A DNA stretch of 6,315 nucleotides from an archaeon (lineage in GTDB: Archaea; Iainarchaeota; Iainarchaeia; Iainarchaeales; Iainarchaeaceae), in assembly GCA_005239615.1 (NCBI GenBank), contig SBBR01000076.1, forward strand, positions 1 to 6,315. Reading direction: 5' to 3'. A program made the position numbers and the translations under genes. Each line of letters starts with the position of its first letter. Position 1 is the first letter of the stretch. Positions 1-6,284 of this stretch are shown one piece after another. The notes beneath the pieces were generated by a model. It ran no database searches. It had not been told where the DNA came from and saw only the letters and a list, made by a program, of their open reading frames with translations.

Positions 1-861
1 CTTGCGGATAATCGTATTTCAGAATATTTGCACATGGTTGACAAGTTTATTGAGGGCACTTATTCGAGCAACATTTCAAGCGTCGTAGATTTATCGAAAA
101 GCGAGGTTAGTTATACTGCCAAAGATTTTGTGGTTTGCAGTAAACTTGGTTACGGTTATTTTTTGCCTTTGGGCGCAGTTTCTGGTATGATTGCATACAT
201 TTTGGATAACAAGACCATTGAAGGGGTCAAGACTAGTTGCCAAGGAAGCGGAGCCAAGGAATGTAAAATCATTTGTGCGCCCTCTAGCGAGTTAAAACGC
301 GAAGGGCTTGATTTTTTTATTGAAACTAATGTTTTAGAAAATCAAGTTGGTGACGATTATATTGCAATGAATCAAATTAGGCCAACCGAAAACTCTTCTT
401 ATTCTTTCATGAATTTCATTGATTCAGGTTTATTCAGTTTTAACCACGGCATCATTGCCAGCAACTCTAAAAGGTATTTTATTTTCGAGATAAGCGGCTT
501 ACATTTGTTGGAGAATGAACTGGGGGAAAACCCTAATATGAAAAATGTTTTTTTCGAAGCCTCTTATGAAACAGGCAAGGAAATCGCGTTGGATTTTAAA
601 AAATCTTTAACCAATAGTTTTGTGATGGACATTTTCACAGCATTTGGGTGGGGAGACCTGACTGTTTTTTTTAAGGACAAAAAGTTTTTGGTGAATATCA
701 GGAAAGCGCCTTGGACTTATTTTTGCAGTGGAATTGACTTTATAGTGTTTCGAGGCATATTGTCAGGTTTTTTTTCTATCATGCAAGATAGGAAAGTTGA
801 GTTGAAGCTTGTTGAAAGCGACATTTCTGAAGGTTTTTTGAACCTCTTATTTTCAGAGTGA
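1..861 (+). CDS. Tandem V4R-domain protein, 5'-truncated by the window edge
   Basis: The reading frame is open from base 1 to a TGA at 859-861 (286 visible codons). A TTG at base 28 could be read as a start, but no stop precedes it and the first domain begins abruptly, so the gene almost certainly starts outside the window. Residues are counted from base 1. The first V4R-like domain shows its C-terminal half: GAVSG (58-62), then the signature C80-x3-G84-x3-C88. A second, apparently full copy spans about 139-286, with FEASYETGKEIA near 185-196, GWGD near 216 and GILSG (252-256). In copy 2 the cysteines are replaced: D274-x3-G278-x3-L282. V4R domains (4-vinyl reductase/BchJ, XylR N-terminus, archaeal 'hydrocarbon-binding' proteins) bind small hydrophobic ligands. 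No membrane segment is visible, so it is probably cytosolic. An N-terminal HTH or other output domain may lie upstream. The family call is good; the ligand and role are unknown. The gene is AT-rich like its right-hand neighbours. Confidence 0.72.
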   Translation, partial: LADNRISEYLHMVDKFIEGTYSSNISSVVDLSKSEVSYTAKDFVVCSKLGYGYFLPLGAVSGMIAYILDNKTIEGVKTSCQGSGAKECKIICAPSSELKREGLDFFIETNVLENQVGDDYIAMNQIRPTENSSYSFMNFIDSGLFSFNHGIIASNSKRYFIFEISGLHLLENELGENPNMKNVFFEASYETGKEIALDFKKSLTNSFVMDIFTAFGWGDLTVFFKDKKFLVNIRKAPWTYFCSGIDFIVFRGILSGFFSIMQDRKVELKLVESDISEGFLNLLFSE

Positions 862-867
862 GTTTGA

Positions 868-1917
868 CTAACGACTAGCTTCTACGATTATACCATTTAA
901 ATGTTCTTTTACTTTTCCGAATTGGTTTTTAATGCTTTTTAGATGACGTTCTTTGAACGGGTATTCATGATGTGAGGGTATTGTGTGCATTAGCCAGCAA
1001 ATTGGGTTTCGCTCGAACTTGGATTGGTGAATTAATTGAAAAACAACTAGAAAGCCGTTTGGTTTTAGGATTTCTTTGATTTCTTGGAATAGTTTTTCGC
1101 GTTGGTTTTCTATAAGGTGGTTCAGGACAATTGATATGAAAACGGCGTCATATTTTTTTCCTTTTGGCACAAAGTCTTTTTTGTCGTAGTGAATTAGTTT
1201 TACGCGTTCTAAGTTACGCTTTAATAATTTGTTTTTTGCATGTCCGCTCATTTTTTTTATTTGATTCTTGGCTTTTTCTAGGTATTCTGAACTGACTTCA
1301 GCACCGTCTAGAAAAATGTCTTTTTTTGCGTTTTGCAGAATGGTTTTCAAACCTATTCCCCCACCGCAGCCCAAGTCTAAAATGCTGGCATTTGGTTTTA
1401 CCTTTGATAGCATTTTTTCTATTGCCATTTTGCGGAATGAGTGTGGGGATTCTTGCATGATAGCGTCCCAAAGTCTTAGGCTTTCTTCACCTTCAAAGCC
1501 CGTATCTTTTGGCGGTTTGCCTGACAATAAGGTTTTTCTGGCTCTAGCGGTTACAAAGTCGGCCCATTCAGTGGACCCAGGGTAATGTTTTTGCAAGTAG
1601 GAAAACTGTTCTTTGGTGATTGGTTTTGGTTCTTTAACAAAATAATATTTGTGATTTTCAAATTTTAGAATGCCTTGGCCAACTAAAAGGTCTAGCATGC
1701 ATGAAAGCATTCTTTCGTGTTTGATTCCTTTTCTTTTTAACGAAGAAATTGTGATGCCATTTTCAAAGTCTCTCTTTAAATTTAGTTCTTTTAGCAGGTT
1801 CCAAGCACGATAAACAAATTCTGGCGAGCTTGCTTGGAAGGCCTTGGCATCCATTCTGAATCTGGTATCAAAAAGTAGTTTCAGGAAAATTTCTAGTTTA
1901 GAAAGCAAACATATCAC
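868..1917 (-). CDS. Class I SAM-dependent methyltransferase with N-terminal winged-helix-like domain
   Basis: 349 residues, GTG start, TAG stop. The C-terminal half is a Rossmann-fold methyltransferase: motif I ILDLGCGGG (179-187) binds SAM, E207 in GAEVS is the likely ribose-binding acid, YDAVF (256-260) is the motif II strand and LKPNGFLVV (284-292) is the motif III region. Residues about 23-95 resemble the winged-helix dimerisation part of small-molecule O-methyltransferases (ITISSLKRKGI recognition-like stretch, then LLVGQGILKFENHKYYFV wing). It therefore probably methylates a small molecule or lipid rather than RNA; the substrate cannot be read. The start lies 5 bases after the prenyltransferase stop, and AGGAA overlapping that stop is only 2 bases away, so translation is probably coupled. 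An ATG at codon 22 (base 1854) is an alternative start. Residues 1-21 are hydrophobic and amphipathic, which could tether the enzyme to the membrane. The 3' end faces the V4R gene, 6 bases apart. Confidence 0.85.
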   Translation of the reverse strand: MICLLSKLEIFLKLLFDTRFRMDAKAFQASSPEFVYRAWNLLKELNLKRDFENGITISSLKRKGIKHERMLSCMLDLLVGQGILKFENHKYYFVKEPKPITKEQFSYLQKHYPGSTEWADFVTARARKTLLSGKPPKDTGFEGEESLRLWDAIMQESPHSFRKMAIEKMLSKVKPNASILDLGCGGGIGLKTILQNAKKDIFLDGAEVSSEYLEKAKNQIKKMSGHAKNKLLKRNLERVKLIHYDKKDFVPKGKKYDAVFISIVLNHLIENQREKLFQEIKEILKPNGFLVVFQLIHQSKFERNPICWLMHTIPSHHEYPFKERHLKSIKNQFGKVKEHLNGIIVEASR

Positions 1918-1925
1918 TGTTCCTA
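1918..1925 (-). promoter_or_regulatory. Prenyltransferase/methyltransferase junction with stop-overlapping AGGAA
   Basis: Read on the minus strand the junction is TAGGAACAGTG: the TAG stop of the prenyltransferase, five bases, then the GTG start of the methyltransferase. AGGAA (1920-1924) has some Shine-Dalgarno character but sits only 2 bases from the GTG, so it is a weak site. A purine-rich GGGGAAGGAA lies farther upstream (about 1937-1946), too far for standard spacing. The arrangement suggests that re-initiation by terminating ribosomes supplies much of the translation. Confidence 0.4.
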
Positions 1926-2768
1926 TATTGTGGCAGTTCCTTCCCCAGATTTTCGTGGAACCGCTCCATAAGTAAAGTATAATAAAAAGCCAAGGAATAG
2001 CAAGAATATCAGTATTGAATTGTATCCAATTAGGTGAGCTGAATAGTTGATAGTGAAGAATAGTGTGCTTACAACGAAAAAGGAATGAGTGAAGTATGCA
2101 TTCCAGCGAAGAAGTAGCATTAAAAAAGCCGGAGTCAATGGAAAAATCAAGAAAAAATCTTGCAAAAGCAAAAACGCGACAAGCAATAATGTCGCTGACA
2201 CGGCATATGCTGTAGTAATTCCAAATTTTTTAGGAAAAGTATATCTGTCACGTTCTATGTCTCGAATGTCTCCAATCATGTTTCGGGAAACTGTGATGAA
2301 AAAAACTGGTGCCAATAGAAGAAAGTATTTTGCATCAATTGGATTTTGATTATGTAATATCAGGATTATTGATAGAATGCCGATTTCAGCACATCCTCGG
2401 AAAATGAAGACAAACGGGCTCAAAAACCAGTTTTTTGTCTTTAAACTGTATATAAAGTCGAAAAACAGGAGTAAGCATAATATCAGAAGCGCATATATGT
2501 TTTGGTAAAGAAGGATTATTACTACAAGCAAGCTAAAAATAAAAGTTAGTAGGGATACTTTTCGATTATCGATTTTCATGTGGAACATTTCAAGCAAAAA
2601 AACTGTGAGAATCCATACTAAAACACCTATTGCTGCGTCTCGAAGCAGTGTTTCGTCAAGAATTAGCTTACCTAATGCAAAAACATTTGCCAAAATTGCA
2701 AGTGCGATAATATTTGGCATAGAATATGGTCGCATCAGCAGAACTGTATTCTTTATTGCTTGAAGCAC
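1923..2768 (-). CDS. UbiA-family membrane prenyltransferase with a degenerate first Asp motif
   Basis: 281 residues, GTG start, TAG stop; the length is normal for the family. The protein is very hydrophobic, with about eight or nine likely membrane spans and a short polar C-terminal tail (PRKSGEGTATI). The family transfers an isoprenyl diphosphate onto an acceptor (quinone ring, glyceryl lipid, chlorophyllide or heme). The second Asp-rich motif is well kept: D167-I-R-D170-I-E-R-D174 followed by R175 and TFPKKFG (177-183). YSLKTKNW (107-114) matches the conserved YS-x-P/K-x-K segment. The first motif, normally NDxxDxxxD, is degenerate: LEMFHMKID (59-67), where only the last Asp survives and H63 replaces the central one, and the usual RP-containing loop after it is shortened. 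It may therefore be a divergent subfamily with altered metal or diphosphate handling. It is the first gene of a likely operon with the methyltransferase. The GTG start fits a leaderless transcript; ATG at codon 12 (base 2735) is an alternative. The acceptor is unknown. Confidence 0.82.
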   Translation of the reverse strand: MLQAIKNTVLLMRPYSMPNIIALAILANVFALGKLILDETLLRDAAIGVLVWILTVFLLEMFHMKIDNRKVSLLTFIFSLLVVIILLYQNIYALLILCLLLFFDFIYSLKTKNWFLSPFVFIFRGCAEIGILSIILILHNQNPIDAKYFLLLAPVFFITVSRNMIGDIRDIERDRYTFPKKFGITTAYAVSATLLLVAFLLLQDFFLIFPLTPAFLMLLLRWNAYFTHSFFVVSTLFFTINYSAHLIGYNSILIFLLFLGFLLYFTYGAVPRKSGEGTATI

Positions 2769-2790
2769 AAGCAGATTAACAGTTAAATTT

Positions 2791-2804
2791 AATATAAATC
2801 TTGC
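2791..2804 (-). promoter_or_regulatory. Archaeal TATA box and BRE-like element for the prenyltransferase operon
   Basis: On the minus strand the sequence reads GCAAGA (BRE-like, 2799-2804) then TTTATATT (TATA box, 2791-2798). The first T of the box is 30 bases upstream of the GTG start at 2768. Archaeal TATA boxes usually sit about 23-32 bases before the transcription start, so initiation would fall on or beside the GTG, giving a leaderless mRNA. This agrees with the absence of a Shine-Dalgarno site before the GTG. The element is inferred by pattern and spacing. Confidence 0.55.
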
Positions 2805-2828
2805 TATCCCGTGCCTGTAAGGATTTTT

Positions 2829-2852
2829 GCCTGATTTCAGGCCGCTTTTGCG
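2829..2852. other. Two adjacent small hairpins in the intergenic gap
   Basis: GCCTGATTTCAGGC (2829-2842) is a perfect inverted repeat with a 6-base arm and a 2-base centre (or 5-base arms and a 4-base loop). It is followed at once by CGCTTTTGCG (2843-2852), a 3-base-arm hairpin. They lie between the end of the ATPase gene and the prenyltransferase promoter. Transcription from the ATPase gene would cross the pair and then meet an A-run, not a T-run, so they do not form a standard intrinsic terminator. They could stabilise a transcript 3' end or be a protein-binding palindrome. Confidence 0.3.
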
Positions 2853-2885
2853 TCAAGCCTCTTTTGTCGGTTGTGGCAGCTATTT

Positions 2886-5800
2886 TCAAATTATCTTCCC
2901 GTTCACCGCATCAACCAGCACGTTCCTGATTTTCCCTTCCGAGCCGAGCACTGCGTGCCACACGGGCTTGTAGAGCTCTTCGACGCGCTTTATCATTACC
3001 CCGTTCCAGAGCTTCCGCACGGCCTTCGCTGCCTCTTCCTTACTAAATACCTCCTTCTCGACATTTAGTGCCTCGGCCTTCACAAAAGGGAGCTGGGCAA
3101 GGGAGCTGAGCATCTCGTGCCTCTCATTCGGCGGGAGGTCAAGTCTGTTCCTGAGTAAATATACTGTCTTCCCGCTTTTCTTGTCAGTAAGCTTTTCCAC
3201 TAGCTTTTTTTCCATGAGCTTCTGCAGCAGCCTGTGACAGCGGGCATCATCCATTTCCGTCTTTGCCATGAGCTCCTCGAGCAGCAGCTCCTTTCCGGAC
3301 AGCGCCTTGAGGACCAGCGCCTCGTCCTCCCCTGCCTGCGAAATGTCCCGAAGGCCTTTTGATTCGAGGAATTGGCCGTTGTGGAAGTGTATGAACTCGC
3401 CCGTCATGGAGTTGATGAAGCATTCGCGCGAGATGAATTCCTTGCGCGGCGTCATCGCGTCGAACTTCATCCTCCATATCGGTATGTACTTAAGGCGCAA
3501 GGACTCGACGTTTTCCGACCTGCCAAAAAAACCAAGGACCTTTTTCACCCTAACGGATTCGACTATCCTTTTCGCGTAAGCCTCGTCAATCCTATGCGGG
3601 AGGGCAAGAAGCTCAATGGCAGCCCTGCCCTGGGCCTGATTTTCCTGTCCGGCTTCGTGGCGCTTTATCGGGAACAGGCTGGATTTTTGTGCATCAGCCT
3701 CTTGTGTAACCTCGGCCTCCAGCGCCTGCGCCATTTCATCCTCTTCCTGTTCCAACACCCCCTCGTTGTCCTCGCTTGCCATCCCAAGTTTTGGCTTTGC
3801 CCCGGCCGCCTCTTTTGTCTCGCGCTTTGCCCTCGCCCTTTCCGTCATGATGCCGTCCGCACCAACTATTATTCCGGGCGCGGATACCGCGGCGATTATT
3901 TTTTCTGGGTCGAGCCTTGTGTTGTATCGGCTGTTAAGGGTTTCAATCGCAAGCCTTGCCATTTCCAAGTCGACAAACCCATCCTCCTTGACGCGCTTTA
4001 GAAGCATCTCATTGGCGATTTTTTCGACCTGTCTCTCTTCCATGCCCTCAGATAGGCCGGTGGTTTCAGCGTCCCTTCCCTCGTGCTGGCTCTTGCGCGG
4101 GCGTATCCCCATAACGAATGCGCGGCTCGTCTCCTCCCTGCGGTCTCCTGTGAGAGCAACGCCCACGGGCAGTGTCTTGATGAAGTTTGGAGCCCTGTAT
4201 TTTCGGGGTATGATTGTTGGAGTGCGCTTGAAAACCGCCTTTATGTCATCATCAAAAATCAGCTTGTGCGTCATTATCACGTCAAGCTGCGAGAGCACCT
4301 TCGTGTTGATTGCCGAGGGCTGCTGTGTCGCAAAAACCAGCGAGAGGCCTGGCCTTCTCCCCTGCTTCACATACTCAATAAGGCCTGCTGTCGCTGCCGT
4401 AACCTCGTTCCCGCTGGGTATGAGTGTGTGGGCCTCGTCAATAAAGAGCCATGTCGGGGGCACCTCGAGCTCAAGCAGCTCGTCCATAGTGAGGCTCTTG
4501 AACTTGTTCGATGCCTCCTTCCTCGTGGAGATTTTCCTCGCAGCGAGCAGCCTCCTCGCGAGTATCCCGATAACCAGCGCCGTGACGTTGTCCTCCAGAA
4601 AGGATGTGTCTAGGATTGTGAGCTGCCCCTCCTTGGAGAACTCGCGCAGGGGTGTTCCATTGTCGCTGAAGATTCCCCACGACTTTGCCGCTTCGAACCT
4701 GCTTATGATGGCTCTGATGGAATCCTGCTTGTATCCCTTTTCCCTGCTATTAAGCTCCGAATCGGTTTCGAGGCACTCTATGAGGTCGTCGAGAGAGTAG
4801 TGCCTGCCCTTCGCCTCGACCTTGGTTTCCCTGCTTTTCCCATCCTTGTCCTCGTCGATTTTCCGGTAGCCCTTCTCGACCTTCTTCAGCACCTTGTCCA
4901 GCAGCAGCCCGGAAACAGAGAACCTGTCGACGCCGAAGGTGAGCGCCCAGTCCTCGCCAGTTAGAAGCGACGGCTGTATAGCAAACCCGGCGTCATAGGT
5001 AGACTTCGGCACCTGGGATTTGATGCCTTCGGGGATGAAAACCTTGAGGTTACTCAGGCCTTTCGGCTCGAGGCCCCATTCCTTGAGCTTCTCAAGCTCC
5101 TTCTCCTCTTTGTTGGAGAATCTCATGGACCAGAAAACCCCGATTGGGTCGACGACGATAATTCCGACGTTCCTGTTCTTCTCGGCAAGTTCCTCGGCAA
5201 TCACCCCGAGCACATAGGATTTTCCCGAGCCGCGCGCGCCGCACACGAATACCACGTGAGGATTGAGGCTGTCGAGGAAAACCTCGTTGTCCTCGAACTC
5301 CTTTTCCTGCACCCTGCCGAGGTGCAACGCGGCCTCGTAACCGTAGCGCTTGAAGATGCTAGCTTTCCTCCCTATGAAAACGCTTTTCTTTTCGGCATCG
5401 GACAGGAATGAGAGCTTCTCGGCCTGCTGGTCGTACTGCCCTGAATCCCCCTCCCCGAACTCCGCGGCCTTTGACAGGATAGTATTCTTTATTTCCTCGC
5501 GCCCAGGCGGTGCAGCTGCCTTCAGCTCGGCCGGCTCTTTTGCATCGGTGTCGGTGCCGAAGGCGTCCTCATCCCAGTCGTCAAAATCGTCTTCCCAGGC
5601 CTCAACTTCCTGTGCATTTTCGCCTTCGACTGTCTCGTCGGTTTCTTCTATTTTATCTTCCTCAATAATCTCCTCTCCACGCTGTGCGGCAACGGGCTTT
5701 TGGGCTTTTTTGGAGTGGGGCTTTGCGGGCTTCTTGTGGGATTTCCTCTCAGCCTCTTCCATTGCCTCGTTCACGTTCTTGCTTTCTTTCTTCTGCTCTT

Positions 5801-6284
5801 CTCTGCTCCTTTCAGGCTCCTCTTCGTCCTCTTCACCATCTCTCTCTTCATCATCCTCTTCGCCCGATGTTTCATCATCTTTAACCTCTCTGCTTTCTCT
5901 AGTACCTTCCTCTTCTTCGGTTTTTGCTTCATGTGCCGTCATTTTCTCGCTTGTCGCCTTCTCCACCACAGTGTTGGCATCTGTGTCCTCATCGCCATCA
6001 TCCTCCACGCCATCCTCATCATCTTCGTCGTTAACTTCATCAATCCTTGCCTCGGCAGGCGACTCTTCATCCTCTATTACCTCATCGGCAACCTTTTGCG
6101 CTGCTGCCTTCACATCAGCGGCGGCGTTCCGGGAATTAGTGCCTCTTGCAGGAGTGCCACCCAGAACCTCATCGAAGAGGTCAGTTGCCAGCGGGTCGAC
6201 TTTCGTCTTCTCGATGCGCTCGCCCCCTGCGAAAGGTCTCTTCCTTGCCTCGAGGGGGTGCTTTTCATTCTCATTTTTGGCCAT
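2886..6284 (-). CDS. Large HerA-like (DUF87) ATPase with acidic N-terminus and duplicated C-terminal module
   Basis: 1132 residues, ATG start, TGA stop. In-frame TAG and TAA lie 22-27 bases upstream of the ATG, so the N-terminus is complete. Residues 1-60 are mixed; 66-245 are mostly Asp/Glu low complexity, broken by a Lys-rich island (181-202) and ending in an acidic aromatic stretch (W230, F234, W237). The ATPase core runs from about 300 to 730: Walker A GARGSGKS (349-356), VVDPIGVFW (377-385), Walker B WLFIDEAH (612-619), GRRPGLSLVFATQQP (642-656) with candidate arginine-finger R643/R644, and RPRKSQHEG (728-736). These features match archaeal HerA-like ATPases (COG0433), hexameric motors thought to move DNA. 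An obvious full HAS-barrel before Walker A is missing. Residues 750-815 are helical, 984-1046 look like a winged helix, and YxPxW modules occur at 931-965 and 1103-1132. The usual HerA is about 500 residues, so roughly half of this protein is extra. No NurA, Mre11 or Rad50 gene is adjacent. GC is far higher than in the left-hand genes. The ATPase class is nearly certain; the biological role is not known. Confidence 0.9.
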   Translation of the reverse strand: MAKNENEKHPLEARKRPFAGGERIEKTKVDPLATDLFDEVLGGTPARGTNSRNAAADVKAAAQKVADEVIEDEESPAEARIDEVNDEDDEDGVEDDGDEDTDANTVVEKATSEKMTAHEAKTEEEEGTRESREVKDDETSGEEDDEERDGEEDEEEPERSREEQKKESKNVNEAMEEAERKSHKKPAKPHSKKAQKPVAAQRGEEIIEEDKIEETDETVEGENAQEVEAWEDDFDDWDEDAFGTDTDAKEPAELKAAAPPGREEIKNTILSKAAEFGEGDSGQYDQQAEKLSFLSDAEKKSVFIGRKASIFKRYGYEAALHLGRVQEKEFEDNEVFLDSLNPHVVFVCGARGSGKSYVLGVIAEELAEKNRNVGIIVVDPIGVFWSMRFSNKEEKELEKLKEWGLEPKGLSNLKVFIPEGIKSQVPKSTYDAGFAIQPSLLTGEDWALTFGVDRFSVSGLLLDKVLKKVEKGYRKIDEDKDGKSRETKVEAKGRHYSLDDLIECLETDSELNSREKGYKQDSIRAIISRFEAAKSWGIFSDNGTPLREFSKEGQLTILDTSFLEDNVTALVIGILARRLLAARKISTRKEASNKFKSLTMDELLELEVPPTWLFIDEAHTLIPSGNEVTAATAGLIEYVKQGRRPGLSLVFATQQPSAINTKVLSQLDVIMTHKLIFDDDIKAVFKRTPTIIPRKYRAPNFIKTLPVGVALTGDRREETSRAFVMGIRPRKSQHEGRDAETTGLSEGMEERQVEKIANEMLLKRVKEDGFVDLEMARLAIETLNSRYNTRLDPEKIIAAVSAPGIIVGADGIMTERARAKRETKEAAGAKPKLGMASEDNEGVLEQEEDEMAQALEAEVTQEADAQKSSLFPIKRHEAGQENQAQGRAAIELLALPHRIDEAYAKRIVESVRVKKVLGFFGRSENVESLRLKYIPIWRMKFDAMTPRKEFISRECFINSMTGEFIHFHNGQFLESKGLRDISQAGEDEALVLKALSGKELLLEELMAKTEMDDARCHRLLQKLMEKKLVEKLTDKKSGKTVYLLRNRLDLPPNERHEMLSSLAQLPFVKAEALNVEKEVFSKEEAAKAVRKLWNGVMIKRVEELYKPVWHAVLGSEGKIRNVLVDAVNGKII
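5520..6107 (-). repeat. Acidic low-complexity coding tract in the ATPase N-terminus
   Basis: This stretch encodes residues about 60-255 of the ATPase and consists largely of GAx codons (Asp/Glu), seen on the plus strand as repeated tcttc/tcatcc patterns. It is compositional, not an exact tandem repeat: the acidic runs differ from each other and frame is kept throughout. Such a tract is expected to be disordered and to change length quickly by slippage between relatives. Confidence 0.7.

Noticed and set aside
28..30. TTG at base 28 as the start of the V4R gene
   Set aside because: The frame stays open to base 1, no ribosome site precedes the TTG, and the first V4R domain would lack its N-terminal half.
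831..845. AGGTTTTTTGAACCT hairpin as terminator between the convergent genes
   Set aside because: It lies inside the V4R coding sequence, has only a 5-6 base arm and is not followed by a solid T-run.
1268..1585. Plus-strand open frame opposite the methyltransferase motif I region
   Set aside because: The minus strand here carries clear methyltransferase motifs, and the plus frame has no recognisable feature.
2769..2885. A tRNA or small RNA gene in the intergenic gap
   Set aside because: No cloverleaf arms or T-loop consensus could be found; only two short hairpins and the promoter element are visible.
3372..4613. Other plus-strand open frames inside the ATPase gene (3372-4001 and 4083-4613)
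   Set aside because: They overlap each other and the larger antisense frame, show no motif, and have no promoter or ribosome site. They are shadows of the coding strand.
3766..4800. Long plus-strand open frame (344 codons) opposite the ATPase core
   Set aside because: It is antisense to the Walker B half of a well-conserved ATPase. Its translation is Ser/Leu-rich without domain motifs, and the GC-rich codon pattern of the real gene readily leaves antisense frames open.
5630..6080. Repeated tcttc/tcatcc patterns as a tandem repeat or CRISPR-like array
   Set aside because: The units are irregular and in frame with an Asp/Glu-rich protein segment. No constant repeat with unique spacers is present.
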